In this document: positions 15,501 to 30,100 of the stretch, piece by piece | Layout of the letters: the number at the start of each line of letters is the position of its first letter | How positions within the stretch are numbered: the stretch's first letter is position 1 | From: Protonemura montana | Lineage: Eukaryota; Arthropoda; Insecta; Plecoptera; Nemouridae | DNA: 64,000 nucleotides | Assembly (NCBI GenBank): GCA_947568835.1 | Contig: OX387611.1 | Span: 12,562,350-12,626,349, forward strand | Direction: 5' to 3' | Made by a program: the position numbers and the translations under genes | Notes under the pieces: model-generated | The model's database searches: none | What the model saw: only the letters and a program-made list of their open reading frames with translations | What the model was told of the DNA's origin: nothing

Positions 15501-18500
15501 GACGAAGACGAAGACGAAGACGAAGACGAAGACGAAGATGAAGACGAGGACGAAGACGAAGACGTAGACGAGGACGAGGACGAAGACGAGGACGAAGACG
15601 AAGACGTAGACGAGGACGAGGACGAAGACGAGGACGAAGACGAGGACGAGGACGGAGACGAAGACGAAGACGGAGACGGAGACGAAGACGAGGACGAAGA
15701 CGAAGACGGAGACGGAGACGAAGACGAAGACAAAGCAAGGACGAAGATGAAGACGGAGACGGAGACGCAGACGGAGACGAAGACGAAGTCGAAGACGAAG
15801 ACGAAGACGAAGCTAGGACGAAGACGAGGACGAAGACGAAGACGAAGACGAAGACGAGGACGAAGACGAAGACGGAGACGAAGACGAAGCAAGGACGAAG
15901 ACGAAGACGGAGACGAAGACGAAGACGAAGAAGAAGACGAGGACGAGGACGAAGACGAAGACGAAGACGAGGACGAGGACGGAGACGAAGAAGAAGACGA
16001 AGACGAGGACGAAGACGAAGACGAGGACGAAGACGATGACGAAGACGATGACGAGGACGGAGACGAAGACGAAGCAAGGACGAAGACGAAGACGAAGACG
16101 AAGACGAAGACGAAGACGAAGACGAAGATGAAGACGAGGACGAAGACGAAGACGAAGACGTAGACGAGGACGAGGACGAAGACGAGGACGAAGACGAGGA
16201 CGAGGACGGAGACGAAGACGAAGACGGAGACGGAGACGAAGACGAGGACGAAGACGGAGACGGAGACGAAGACGAAGACAAAGCAAGGACGAAGATGAAG
16301 ACGGAGACGGAGACGCAGACGGAGACGAAGACGAAGTCGAAGACGAAGACGAAGACGAAGACGAGGACGAGGACGAGGACGAAGACGAAGCAAGGACGAA
16401 GACGAAGACGAAGACGAAGAGGAGGACGAGGACGAAGACGAAGCAAGGACGAAGACGAAGATGAAGACGAAGACGAAGACGAAGCAAGGACGATGACGAA
16501 GACGAAGACGAAGACGAAGCAAGGACGAAGACGAAGACGAAGACGAAGACGAAGACGAGGACGAAGAGGAAGACGAAGACGAAGACGAAGACGAGGACGG
16601 AGACGAAGACGAAGACGAAGACGAGGACGAAGACGGAGACGAAGACGAAGACGAAGACGAAGACGGAGACGAAGACGAAGACGAAGACGAAGACGAAGAC
16701 GAAGAGGAAGACGAGGACGAAGACGAAGACGAAGACGAAGACGAGGACGAGGACGGAGACGAAGACGAAGACGAAGACGAGGACGAAGATGAGGACGAAG
16801 ACGAAGACGAAGACGAGGACGAAGACGATGACGAGGACGGAGACGAAGACGAAGCAAGGACGAAGACGAAGACGAAGACGAAGACGAGGACGAAGACGAA
16901 GCAAGGACGAAGACGAAGATGAAGACGAAGACGAAGACGAAGCAAGGACGAAGACGAAGACGAAGACGAAGACGAAGACGAAGACGAGGACGAGGACGAA
17001 GACAAAGCAAGGACGAAGACGAAGACGAAGACGAAGACGAAGACGAAGACGAAGACGAGGACGAAGACGAAGCAAGGACGAAGACGAAGACGAAGACGAA
17101 GCTGAGGACGAGGACGAAGACGAAGACGAAGACCAAGACGAAGATGAAGACGAAGACGAGGACGAAGACGAAGACGAAGACGTAGACGAGGACGAGGACG
17201 AAGACGAAGACGAGGACGAAGACGAGGACGAGGACGAGGACGAAGACGAAGACGGAGACGGAGATAAAGACGAGGACGAAGACGAAGACGGAGACGGAGA
17301 CGAAGACGAAGACAAAGCAAGGACGAAGATGAAGACGGAGACGGAGACGCAGACGGAGACGAAGACGAAGACGAAGACGAAGACGAAGACGAGGACGAGG
17401 ACGAAGACGAAGCAAGGACGAAGACGAAGAGGAGGACGAGGACGAAGACGAAGCAAGGACGAAGACGAAGATGAAGACGAAGACGAAGTAAGGACGATGA
17501 CGAAGACGAAGACGAAGCAAGGACGAAGACGAAGACGAAGACGAAGACGAAGACGAGGACGAAGACGAAGCAAGGACGAAGACGAAGACGAAGCTGAGGA
17601 CGAGGACGAAGACGAAGACGAAGACGAAGACGAAGACGAAGACGAAGCAAGGACGAAGACGAAGACGAAGACGAAGACGAGGACGAAGACGAAGACGAAG
17701 ACGAAGACGAGGACGAGGACGAAGACGAAGCAAGGATGAAGACGAAGACGAAGACGAAGACGAAGCAAGGACGAAGACGAAGACGAAGACGAAGACGGAG
17801 CCGAAGACGAAGCAAGGACGAAGACGAAGACGAAAACAAAGACGAAGACGAAGACGAGGACGAGGACGAGGACGAAGACGAAGACGGAGACGGAGATAAA
17901 GACGAGGACGAAGACGAAGACGGAGACGGAGACGAAGACGAAGACAAAGCAAGGACGAAGATGAAGACGGAGACGGAGACGCAGACGGAGACGAAGACGA
18001 AGACGAAGACGAAGACGAAGACGAGGACGGAGACGAAGACGCAGACGGAGACGAAGACGAAGACGAAGACGAAGATGAAGACGAAGACGAGGACGAAGAC
18101 GAAGACGAAGACGTAGACGAGGACGAGGACGAAGACGAAGACGAGGACGAAGACGAGGACGAGGACGAGGACGAAGACGAAGACGGAGACGGAGATAAAG
18201 ACGAGGACGAAGACGAAGACGGAGACGGAGACGAAGACGAAGACAAAGCAAGGACGAAGATGAAGACGGAGACGGAGACGCAGACGGAGACGAAGACGAA
18301 GACGAAGACGAAGACGAGGACGAGGACGAAGACGAAGCAAGGACGAAGACGAAGAGGAGGACGAGGACGAAGACGAAGCAAGGACGAAGACGAAGATGAA
18401 GACGAAGACGAAGTAAGGACGATGACGAAGACGAAGACGAAGCAAGGACGAAGACGAAGACGAAGACGAAGACGAAGACGAGGACGAAGAGGAAGACGAA

Positions 18501-21120
18501 GACGAAGACGAAGACGAGGACGGAGACGAAGACGAAGACGAAGACGAGGACGAAGACGGAGACGAAGACGAAGACGAAGACGAAGACGAAGACGAAGACG
18601 AAGACGAGGACAAAGACGAAGACGAGGACGGAGACGAAGACGAAGACGAAGACGAGGACGAAGACGAGGACGAAGACGAAGACGAAGACGAGGACGAAGA
18701 CGATGACGAGGACGGAGACGAAGACGAAGCAAGGACGAAGACGAAGACGAAGACGAAGACGAGGACGCGGACGAAGACGAAGCAAGGACGAAGACGAAGA
18801 TGAAGACGAAGACGAAGACGAAGACGAAGCAAGGACGAAGACGAAGACGAAGACGAAGACGAAGACGAAGATGAAGACGAGGACGAAGACGAAGACGTAG
18901 ACGAGGACGAGGACGAAGACGAGGACGAAGACGAAGACGTAGACGAGGACGAGGACGAAGACGAGGACGAGGACGAGGACGAGGACGGAGACGAAGACGA
19001 AGACGGAGACGGAGACGAAGACGAGGACGAAGACGAAGACGGAGACGGAGACGAAGACGAAGACAAAGCAAGGACGAAGATGAAGACGGAGACGGAGACG
19101 CAGACGGAGACGAAGACGAAGTCGAAGACGAAGACGAAGACGAAGCTAGGACGAAGACGAGGACGAAGACGAAGACGAAGACGAAGACGAGGACGAAGAC
19201 GAAGACGGAGACGAAGACGAAGCAAGGACGAAGACGAAGACGGAGACGAAGACGAAGACGAAGAAGAAGACGAGGACGAGGACGAAGACGAAGACGAAGA
19301 CGAGGACGAGGACGGAGACGAAGAAGAAGACGAAGACGAGGACGAAGACGAAGACGAGGACGAAGACGATGACGAAGACGATGACGAGGACGGAGACGAA
19401 GACGAAGCAAGGACGAAGACGAAGACGAAGACGAAGACGAAGACGAAGACGAAGACGAAGACGAAGATGAAGACGAGGACGAAGACGAAGACGAAGACGT
19501 AGACGAGGACGAGGACGAAGACGAGGACGAAGACGAGGACGAGGACGGAGACGAAGACGAAGACGGAGACGGAGACGAAGACGAGGACGAAGACGAAGAC
19601 GGAGACGGAGACGAAGACGAAGACAAAGCAAGGACGAAGATGAAGACGGAGACGGAGACGCAGACGGAGACGAAGACGAAGTCGAAGACGAAGACGAAGA
19701 CGAAGACGAGGACGAGGACGAGGACGAAGACGAAGCAAGGACGAAGACGAAGACGAAGACGAAGAGGAGGACGAGGACGAAGACGAAGCAAGGACGAAGA
19801 CGAAGATGAAGACGAAGACGAAGACGAAGCAAGGACGATGACGAAGACGAAGACGAAGACGAAGCAAGGACGAAGACGAAGACGAAGACGAAGACGAAGA
19901 CGAGGACGAAGAGGAAGACGAAGACGAAGACGAAGACGAGGACGGAGACGAAGACGAAGACGAAGACGAGGACGAAGACGGAGACGAAGACGAAGACGAA
20001 GACGAAGACGGAGACGAAGACGAAGACGAAGACGAAGACGAAGACGAAGAGGAAGACGAGGACGAAGACGAAGACGAAGACGAAGACGAGGACGAGGACG
20101 GAGACGAAGACGAAGACGAAGACGAGGACGAAGATGAGGACGAAGACGAAGACGAAGACGAGGACGAAGACGATGACGAGGACGGAGACGAAGACGAAGC
20201 AAGGACGAAGACGAAGACGAAGACGAAGACGAGGACGAAGACGAAGCAAGGACGAAGACGAAGATGAAGACGAAGACGAAGACGAAGCAAGGACGAAGAC
20301 GAAGACGAAGACGAAGACGAAGACGAAGACGAGGACGAGGACGAAGACAAAGCAAGGACGAAGACGAAGACGAAGACGAAGACGAAGACGAAGACGAAGA
20401 CGAGGACGAAGACGAAGCAAGGACGAAGACGAAGACGAAGACGAAGCTGAGGACGAGGACGAAGACGAAGACGAAGACCAAGACGAAGATGAAGACGAAG
20501 ACGAGGACGAAGACGAAGACGAAGACGTAGACGAGGACGAGGACGAAGACGAAGACGAGGACGAAGACGAGGACGAGGACGAAGACGAAGACGGAGACGG
20601 AGATAAAGACGAGGACGAAGACGAAGACGGAGACGGAGACGAAGACGAAGACAAAGCAAGGACGAAGATGAAGACGGAGACGGAGACGCAGACGGAGACG
20701 AAGACGAAGACGAAGACGAAGACGAAGACGAGGACGAGGACGAAGACGAAGCAAGGACGAAGACGAAGAGGAGGACGAGGACGAAGACGAAGCAAGGACG
20801 AAGACGAAGATGAAGACGAAGACGAAGTAAGGACGATGACGAAGACGAAGACGAAGCAAGGACGAAGACGAAGACGAAGACGAAGACGAAGACGAGGACG
20901 AAGAGGAAGACGAAGACGAAGACGAAGACGAGGACGGAGACGAAGACGAAGACGAAGACGAGGACGAAGACGGAGACGAAGACGAAGACGAAGACGAAGA
21001 CGAAGACGAAGACGAAGACGAGGACAAAGACGAAGACGAGGACGGAGACGAAGACGAAGACGAAGACGAGGACGAAGACGAGGACGAAGACGAAGACGAA
21101 GACGAGGACGAAGACGATGA
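9550..21120. repeat. Higher-order repeats in the hexamer array, 2.4 to 3.8-kb periods
   Basis: The rare variant GCTAGG occurs only at 9631, 12039, 15812 and 19145, so its spacings are 2408, 3773 and 3333 bp. Each copy sits in the same context: a GACGCAG unit and a GTCGAAG unit before it, then paired GATGAC units after it. Other landmarks follow the same offsets, such as the long arginine-frame stretches beginning near 10126, 12516, 16295 and 19640. The blocks near 14.4-15.4 kb and 17.7-18.7 kb match at an offset of 3327-3333 bp and account for the longer periods. Confidence 0.85.
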
Positions 21121-24100
21121 CGAGGACGGAGACGAAGACGAAGCAAGGACGAAGACGAAGACGAAGACGAAGACGAGGACGCGGACGAAGACGAAGCAAG
21201 GACGAAGACGAAGATGAAGACGAAGACGAAGACGAAGACGAAGCAAGGACGAAGACGAAGACGAAGACGAAGACGAGGACGAGGACGAAGACAAAGCAAG
21301 GACGAAGACGAAGACGAAGACGAAGACAAAGACAAAGACGAAGACGAGGACGAAGACGAAGCAAGGACGAAGACGAAGACGAAGCTGAGGACGAGGACGA
21401 AGACGAAGACGAAGACGAAGACGAAGACGAAGACGAAGCAAGGACGAAGACGAAGACGAAGACGAAGACGAGGACGAAGACGAAGACGAAGACGAAGACG
21501 AAGACGAGGACGAGGACGAAGACGAAGCAAGGATGAAGACGAAGACGAAGACGAAGACGAAGCAAGGACGAAGACGAAGACGAAGACGGAGCCGAAGACG
21601 AAGCAAGGACGAAGACGAAGACGAAAACAAAGACGAAGACGAAGACGGAGACGGAGACGAAGACGAAGACGAGGACGGAGACGAAGACGAAGACGAAGAC
21701 GAAGATGAGGACGAGGACGAAGACGAAGACGGAGACGAAGACGAGGACGAAGACGAAGACGAAGACGAAGACGAGGACGAAGACGAAGACGGAGACGAAG
21801 ACGAAGCAAGGACGAAGACGAAGACGGAGACGAAGACGAAGACGAAGAAGAAGACGAAGACGAGGACGAGGACGAAGACGAAGACGAAGACGAAGACGAG
21901 GACGAGGACGAAGACGAAGACGAAGACGAGGACGAAGACGAAGACGAAGACGAGGACGAAGACGAAGACGAAGACGAAGACGAAGACGAAGACGAGACGA
22001 AGACGAAGACGAAGACGAAGACGAGGACGAAGACGAAGACGAACACGAAGACGAAGACGAGGACGAGGACGGAGACGAAGACGAAGACGAAGACGAGGAC
22101 GAAGACGAGGACGAAGACGAAGCAAGGACGAAGACGAAGACGAAGACGAAGACGAAGACGAAGACGAGGACGAAGACGAAGACGAAGACGAGGACGAGGA
22201 CGAAGACGAAGACGAAGACGGAGACGAAGACGAAGACGGAGACGAAGACGCAGCCGGAGACGAAGACGAAGACGAGGACGAGGACGAGGACGAAGACGAA
22301 GCAAGGACGAAGACGAAGACGAAGACGAAGACGAAGACGAAGACGAGGACGAAGACGAAGACGAAGACGAGGACGAGGACGAAGACGAAGACGAAGACGA
22401 AGACGAAGACGGAGACGAAGACGAAGACGGAGACGAAGACGCAGCCGGAGACGAAGACGAAGACGAAGACGAAGACGAAGACGAAGACGAAGACGAGGAC
22501 GAAGACGAAGACGAAGACGAAGACAAAGACGAGGACGATGACGAAGACGCTGACGGAGACGAAGACGAAGACGAGGACGGAGACGAAGACGAAGACGAGG
22601 ACGAGGACGAGGACGAAGACGAAGCAAGGACGAAGACGAAGACGAAGACGAAGACGAGGACGAAGACGGAGACGAAGACGAAGACGAAGACGAAGACGAA
22701 GACGAGGACGAGGACGAGGACGAAGACGAAGCAAGGACGAAGACGAAGACGAAGACGAAGCAAGGACGAAGACAAAGACGAAGACGAAGACGAAGACGAG
22801 GACGAGGACGAAGACGAAGCAAGGACGAAGACGAAGACGAAGACGAAGACAAAGACGAAGACGAGGACGAAGACGAAGACGAAGACGGAGACGGAGACGA
22901 AGACGAAGACGAAGCAAGGACGAAGACGAAGACGAAGACGAGGACGAAGATGAAGACGAAGACGAAGGCGAAGACGAAGACGAGGACGAAGCAAGGACGA
23001 AGACGAAGACGAAGACGAAGCAAGGACGAAGACGAAGACGAAGACGAAGACGAAGAGGAAGCAAGGACGAAGACGAAGACGAAGACGAAGACGAGGACGA
23101 GGACGAAGACGAAGCAAGGACGAAGACGAAGACGAAGACGAAGACGGAGACGAAGACGAGGACGAAGACGATGACGAGGACGGAGACGAAGACGAAGCAA
23201 GGACGAAGACGAAGACGAAGACGAGGACGAAGACGAAGACAGAGACGAAGACGAAGACGAAGACGAAGACGAAGACGAAGACGAGGACGAAGACGAGGAC
23301 GAAGACGAAGACGGAGACGAAGACGAAGACGGAGACGGAGACGAAGACGAAGACGAAGACGAGGACGGAGACGAAGACGAAGACGAAGACGAGGACGAAG
23401 ATGAAGACGAAGACGAAGAGGAGGACGAAGACGGAGATGAAGACGAAGACGAAGACGAAGACGGAGACGAGGACGAAGACGGAGACGAAGACGCGGACGA
23501 AGACGGAGACGAAGACCAAGACGAAGACGAGGACGAAGACGAAGACGAAGACGAAGACGAGGACGAAGACGGAGACGAAGACCAAGACCAAGACGAAGAC
23601 GGAGACGGAGACGAAGACGAAGACGAAGACGAAGACGAAGACGAGGACGAAGACGAAGACGAAGACGAAGACGAGGACGAGGACGGAGACGAAGAAGAAG
23701 ACGAAGACGAGGACGAAGACGAAGACGAGGACGAAGACGATGACGAAGACGATGACGAGGACGGAGACGAAGACGAAGCAAGGACGAAGACGAAGACGAA
23801 GACGAAGAAGAAGACGAAGATGAAGACGAGGACGAAGACGAAGACGTAGACGAGGACGAGGACGAAGACGAGGACGAAGACGAGGACGAGGACGGAGACG
23901 AAGACGAAGACGGAGACGGAGACGAAGACGAGGACGAAGACGAAGACGGAGACGGAGACGAAGACGAAGACAAAGCAAGGACGAAGATGAAGACGGAGAC
24001 GGAGACGCAGACGGAGACGAAGACGAAGTCGAAGACGAAGACGAAGACGAAGCAAGGACGAAGACGAGGACGAAGACGAAGATGAAGACGAAGACGAGGA

Positions 24101-27100
24101 CGAAGACGAAGACGGAGACGAAGACGAAGCAAGGACGAAGACGAAGACGGAGACGAAGACGAAGACAAAGAAGAAGACGAGGACGAGGACGAAGACGAAG
24201 ACGAAGACGAGGACGAGGACGGAGACGAAAAAGAAGACGAAGACGAGGACGAAGACGAAGACGAGGACGAAGACGATGACGAAGACGATGACGAGGACGG
24301 AGACGAAGACGAAGCAAGGACGAAGACGAAGACGAAGACGAAGACGAAGACGAAGACGAAGACGAAGACGAAGATGAAGACGAAGACGAAGACGAAGACG
24401 TAGACGAGGACGAGGACGAAGACGAGGACGAAGACGAGGACGAGGACGGAGACGAAGACGAAGACGGAGACGGAGACGAAGACGAGGACGAAGACGAAGA
24501 CGGAGACGGAGACGAAGACGAAGACAAAGCAAGGACGGAGACGCAGACGGAGACGGAGACGCAGACGGAGACGAAGACGAAGTCGAAGACGAGGACGAGG
24601 ACGAGGACGAAGACGAAGCAAGGACGAAGACGAAGACGAAGACGAAGAGGAGGACGAGGACGAAGACGAAGCAAGGACGAAGACGAAGATGAAGACGAAG
24701 ACGAAGACGAAGCAAGGACGATGACGAAGACGAAGACGAAGACGAAGCAAGGACGAAGACGAAGACGAAGACGAAGACGAGGACGAAGAGGAAGACGAAG
24801 ACGAAGACGAAGACGAGGACGGAGACGAAGACGAAGACGAAGACGAGGACGAAGACGGAGACGAAGACGAAGACGAAGACGAAGACGGAGACGAAGACGA
24901 AGACGAAGACGAAGACGAAGACGAAGACGAAGAGGAAGACGAGGACGAAGACGAAGACGAAGACGAAGACGAGGACGAGGACGGAGACGAAGACGAAGAC
25001 GAAGACGAAGACGAGGACGAAGACGATGACGAGGACGGAGACGAAGACGAAGCAAGGACGAAGACGAAGACGAAGACGAAGACGAAGACGAGGACGAGGA
25101 CGAAGACGAAGCAAGGACGAAGACGAAGATGAAGACGAAGACGAAGACGAAGCAAGGACGAAGACGAAGACGAAGACGAAGACGAAGACGAAGACGAGGA
25201 CGAGGACGAAGACAAAGCAAGGACGAAGACGAAGACGAAGACGAAGACGAAGACGAAGACGAAGACGAAGACGTAGACGAGGACGAGGACGAAGACGAAG
25301 ACGAGGACGAAGACGAGGACGAAGACGAAGACGAGGACGAGGACGGAGACGAAGACGAAGACGGAGACGGAGATGAAGACGAGGACGAAGACGAAGACGG
25401 AGACGGAGACGAAGACGAAGACAAAGCAAGGACGAAGATGAAGACGGAGACGGAGACGCAGACGGAGACGAAGACGAAGACGAAGACGAAGACGAAGACG
25501 AAGACGAGGACGAAGACGAAGCAAGGACGAAGACGAAGAGGAGGACGAGGACGAAGACGAAGCAAGGACGAAGACGAAGATGAAGACGAAGACGAAGTAA
25601 GGACGATGACGAAGACGAAGACGAAGCAAGGACGAAGACGAAGACGAAGACGAAGACGAGGACGAAGACGAAGACGAGGACGGAGACGAAGACGAAGACG
25701 AAGACGAGGACGAAGACGAGGACGAAGACGAAGACGAAGACGAGGACGAAGACGATGACGAGGACGGAGACGAAGACGAAGCAAGGACGAAGACGAAGAC
25801 GAAGACGAAGACGAGGACGAGGACGAAGACGAAGCAAGGACGAAGACGAAGATGAAGACGAAGACGAAGACGAAGACGAAGCAAGGACGAAGACGAAGAC
25901 GAAGACGAAGACGAAGACGAGGACGAGGACGAAGACAAAGCAAGGACGAAGACGAAGACGAAGACGAAGACAAAGACAAAGACGAAGACGAGGACGAAGA
26001 CGAAGCAAGGACGAAGACGAAGACGAAGCTGAGGACGAGGACGAAGACGAAGACGAAGACGAAGACGAAGACGAAGACGAAGCAAGGACGAAGACGAAGA
26101 CGAAGACGAAGACGAAGACGAAGACGAGGACGAAGACGAAGACGAAGACGAAGACGAGGACGAGGACGAAGACGAAGCAAGGATGAAGACGAAGACGAAG
26201 ACGAAGACGAAGCAAGGACGAAGACGAAGACGAAGACGAAGACGGAGCCGAAGACGAAGCAAGGACGAAGACGAAGACGAAAACAAAGACGAAGACGAAG
26301 ACGGAGACGGAGACGAAGACGAAGACGAGGACGGAGACGAAGACGAAGACGAAGACGAAGATGAGGACGAGGACGAAGACGAAGACGGAGACGAAGACGA
26401 GGACGAAGACGAAGACGAAGACGAGGACGAAGACGAAGACGGAGACGAAGACGAAGCAAGGACGAAGACGAAGACGGTGACGAAGACGAAGACGAAGAAG
26501 AAGACGAAGACGAGGACGAGGACGAAGACGAAGACGAAGACGAAGACGAGGACGAGGACGAAGACGAAGACGAAGACGAGGACGAAGACGAAGACGAAGA
26601 CGAGGACGAAGACGAAGACGAAGACGAAGACGAAGACGAGACGAAGACGAAGACGAAGACGAAGACGAGGACGAAGACGAAGACGAAGACGAAGACGAAG
26701 ACGAGGACGAGGACGGAGACGAAGACGAAGACGAGGACGAAGACGAGGACGAAGACGAAGCAAGGACGAAGACGAAGACGAAGACGAAGACGAAGACGAG
26801 GACGAAGACGAAGACGAAGACGAGGACGAAGACGAAGACGAAGACGGAGACGAAGACGGAGACGAAGACGCAGCCGGAGACGAAGACGAAGACGAAGACG
26901 AAGACGAAGACGAAGACGAGGACGAAGACGAAGACGAAGACAAAGACGAGGACGATGACGAAGACGAAGACGGAGACGAAGACGAAGACGAGGACGGAGA
27001 CGAAGACGAGGACGAGGACGAGGACGGAGACGAAGACGAAGCAAGGACGAAGACGAAGACGAAGACGAGGACAAGGACGGAGACGAAGACGAAGACGAAG

Positions 27101-30100
27101 ACGAGGACGAAGACGAAGACGAAGACGAAGACGAGGACGAAGACGAAGACGAAGACGAGGACGAGGACGAAGACGAAGACGAAGACGAAGACGAAGACGG
27201 AGACGAAGACGAAGACGGAGACGCAGCCGGAGACGAAGACGAAGACGAAGACGAAGACGAAGACGAAGACGAGGACGAAGACGAAGACGAAGACAAAGAC
27301 GAGGACGATGACGAAGACGAAGACGGAGACGAAGACGAAGACGAAGACGAGGACGGAGACGAAGACGAGGACGAAGACGAAGACGAGGACGAAGACGGAG
27401 ACGAAGACGAAGACGAAGACGAAGACGAAGACGAAGAAGAAGACGAAGACGAGGACGAGGACGAAGACGAAGACGAAGACAAAGACGAAGACGAGGACGA
27501 AGACGAAGACGAAGACGAGGACGAGGACGGAGACGAAGACGAAGCAAGGACGAAGACGAAGACGAAGACGAGGACGAGGACGGAGACGAAGACGAAGACG
27601 AAGACGAAGCAAGGACGAAGACGAAGACGAAGACGAAGACGAAGACGAAGACGAAGACGAGGACGAAGACGAAGACGGAGACGAAGACGGAGACGAAGAC
27701 GAAGACGGAGACGAAGACGCAGCCGGAGACGAAGACGAAGACGAAGACGAAGACGAGGACGAAGACGAAGACGAAGACGAAGACAAAGACGAGGACGATG
27801 ACGAAGACGAAGACGGAGACGAAGACGAAGACGAGGACGGAGACGAAGACGAGGACGAAGACGAAGACGAGGACGAAGACGGAGACGAAGACGAAGACGA
27901 AGACGAAGACGAAGACGAGGACGAGGACGAGGACGAAGACGAAGCAAGGACGAAGACGAAGACGAAGACGAAGCAAGGACGAAGACAAAGACGAAGACGA
28001 AGACGAAGACGAAGACGAGGACGAGGACGAAGACGAAGCAAGGACGAAGACGAAGACGAAGACGAAGACAAAGACGAAGACGAGGACGAAGACGAAGACG
28101 AAGACGGAGACGGAGACGAAGACGAAGACGAAGCAAGGACGAAGACGAAGACGAAGACGAGGACGAAGATGAAGACGAAGACGAAGGCGAAGACGAAGAC
28201 GAGGACGAAGCAAGGACGAAGACGAAGACGAAGACGAAGCAAGGACGAAGACGAAGACGAAGACGAAGACGAAGAGGAAGCAAGGACGAAGACGAAGACG
28301 AAGACGAAGACGAGGACGAGGACGAAGACGAAGCAAGGACGAAGACGAAGACGAAGACGAAGACGAAGACGAAGACGAAGACGAGGACGGAGACGGAGAC
28401 GAAGACGAGGACGAAGACGATGACGAGGACGGAGACGAAGACGAAGCAAGGACGAAGACGAAGACGAAGACGAAGACGAAGACGAAGACGAAGACGAGGA
28501 CGAAGACGAAGACGAAGACGAGGACGAAGACGAAGACGAGGACGAAGACGAGGACGAGGACGAAGACGAAGACGAAGACGAAGACGAAGACGAGGACGGA
28601 GACGGAGACGAAGACGAAGACGAAGACGAAGACGAGGACGAAGACGGAGACGAAGACGAAGACGAAGACGGAGATGAAGACGAAGACGGAGACGAAGACG
28701 AAGATGAGGACGAAGACGAAGACGAAGACGAAGACGAGGACGAAGACGGAGACGAAGACGAAGACGAAGACGAAGACGAAGACGAGGACGAGGACGAAGA
28801 CGAAGCAAGGACGAAGACGAAGATGAAGACGAAGAAAAGACGAAGCAAGGACGAAGACGAAGACGAAGACGAAGACGAAGACGAGGACGAGGACGAAGAC
28901 GAAGCAAGGACGAAGACGAAGACGAAGACGAGGACGAAGACGAAGACGAAGACGAAGATGGAGACGGAGACGAAGACGAAGACGAAGCAAGGACGAAGAC
29001 GAAGACGAAGACGAAGACGAGGACGAAGATGAAGACGAAGACGAAGACGAAGACGAAGACGAAGACGAGGACGAGGACGAAGACGAAGCAAGGACGAAGA
29101 CGAAGACGAAGATGAAGACGAAGCAAGGACGAAGACGAAGACGAAGACGAAGACAAAGACGAAGACGAAGACGAAGACGAGGACGAGGACGAAGACGAAG
29201 CAAGGACGAAGACGAAGACGAAGACGAAGACGAAGCAAGGACGAAGACGAAGACGAAGACGAGGACGAGGACGAAGACGAAGACGAAGACGAAGACGAAG
29301 CAAGGACGAAGACGAAGACGAAGACGAAGACGAAGACGAAGACGAGGACGAGGACGAGGACGAAGACGAAGACGAAGACGAAGACGAGGACGAGGACGAG
29401 GACGAGGACGAAGACGAAGACGAAGACGAGGACGAAGACGAAGATGAAGACGAAGACGAGGACGAAGACGAAGACGAAGACGAAGACGAAGACGAAGCAA
29501 GGACGAAGACGAAGACGAAGACGGAGACGAAGACGGAGACGGAGACGGAGACGAAGACGAGGACGAAGACGAAGACGAAGACGAGACGAAGACGAAGACG
29601 AAGAGGGAGACGGAGACGAAGACGAGGACGAAGACGAAGACGGAGACGGAGACGAAGACGAAGACAAAGCAAGGACGAAGATGAAGACGGAGACGGAGAC
29701 GCAGACGGAGACGAAGACGAAGACGAGGACGAGGACGAAGACGAAGACGAAGACGAAGACGAAGACGAAGACGGAGACGAAGACGGAGACGAAGACGAAG
29801 ACGGAGACGAAGACGCAGCCGGAGACGAAGACGAAGACGAAGACGAAGACGAAGACGAAGACGAAGACGAGGACGAAGACGAAGACGAAGACGAAGACAA
29901 AGACGAGGACGATGACGAAGACGAAGACGGAGACGAAGACGAAGACGAAGACGAGGACGGAGACGAAGACGAGGACGAAGACGAAGACGAGGACGAAGAC
30001 GGAGACGAAGACGAAGACGAAGACGAAGACGAAGACGAGGACGAGGACGAAGACGAAGCAAGGACGAAGACGAAGACGAAGACGAAGCAAGGACGAAGAC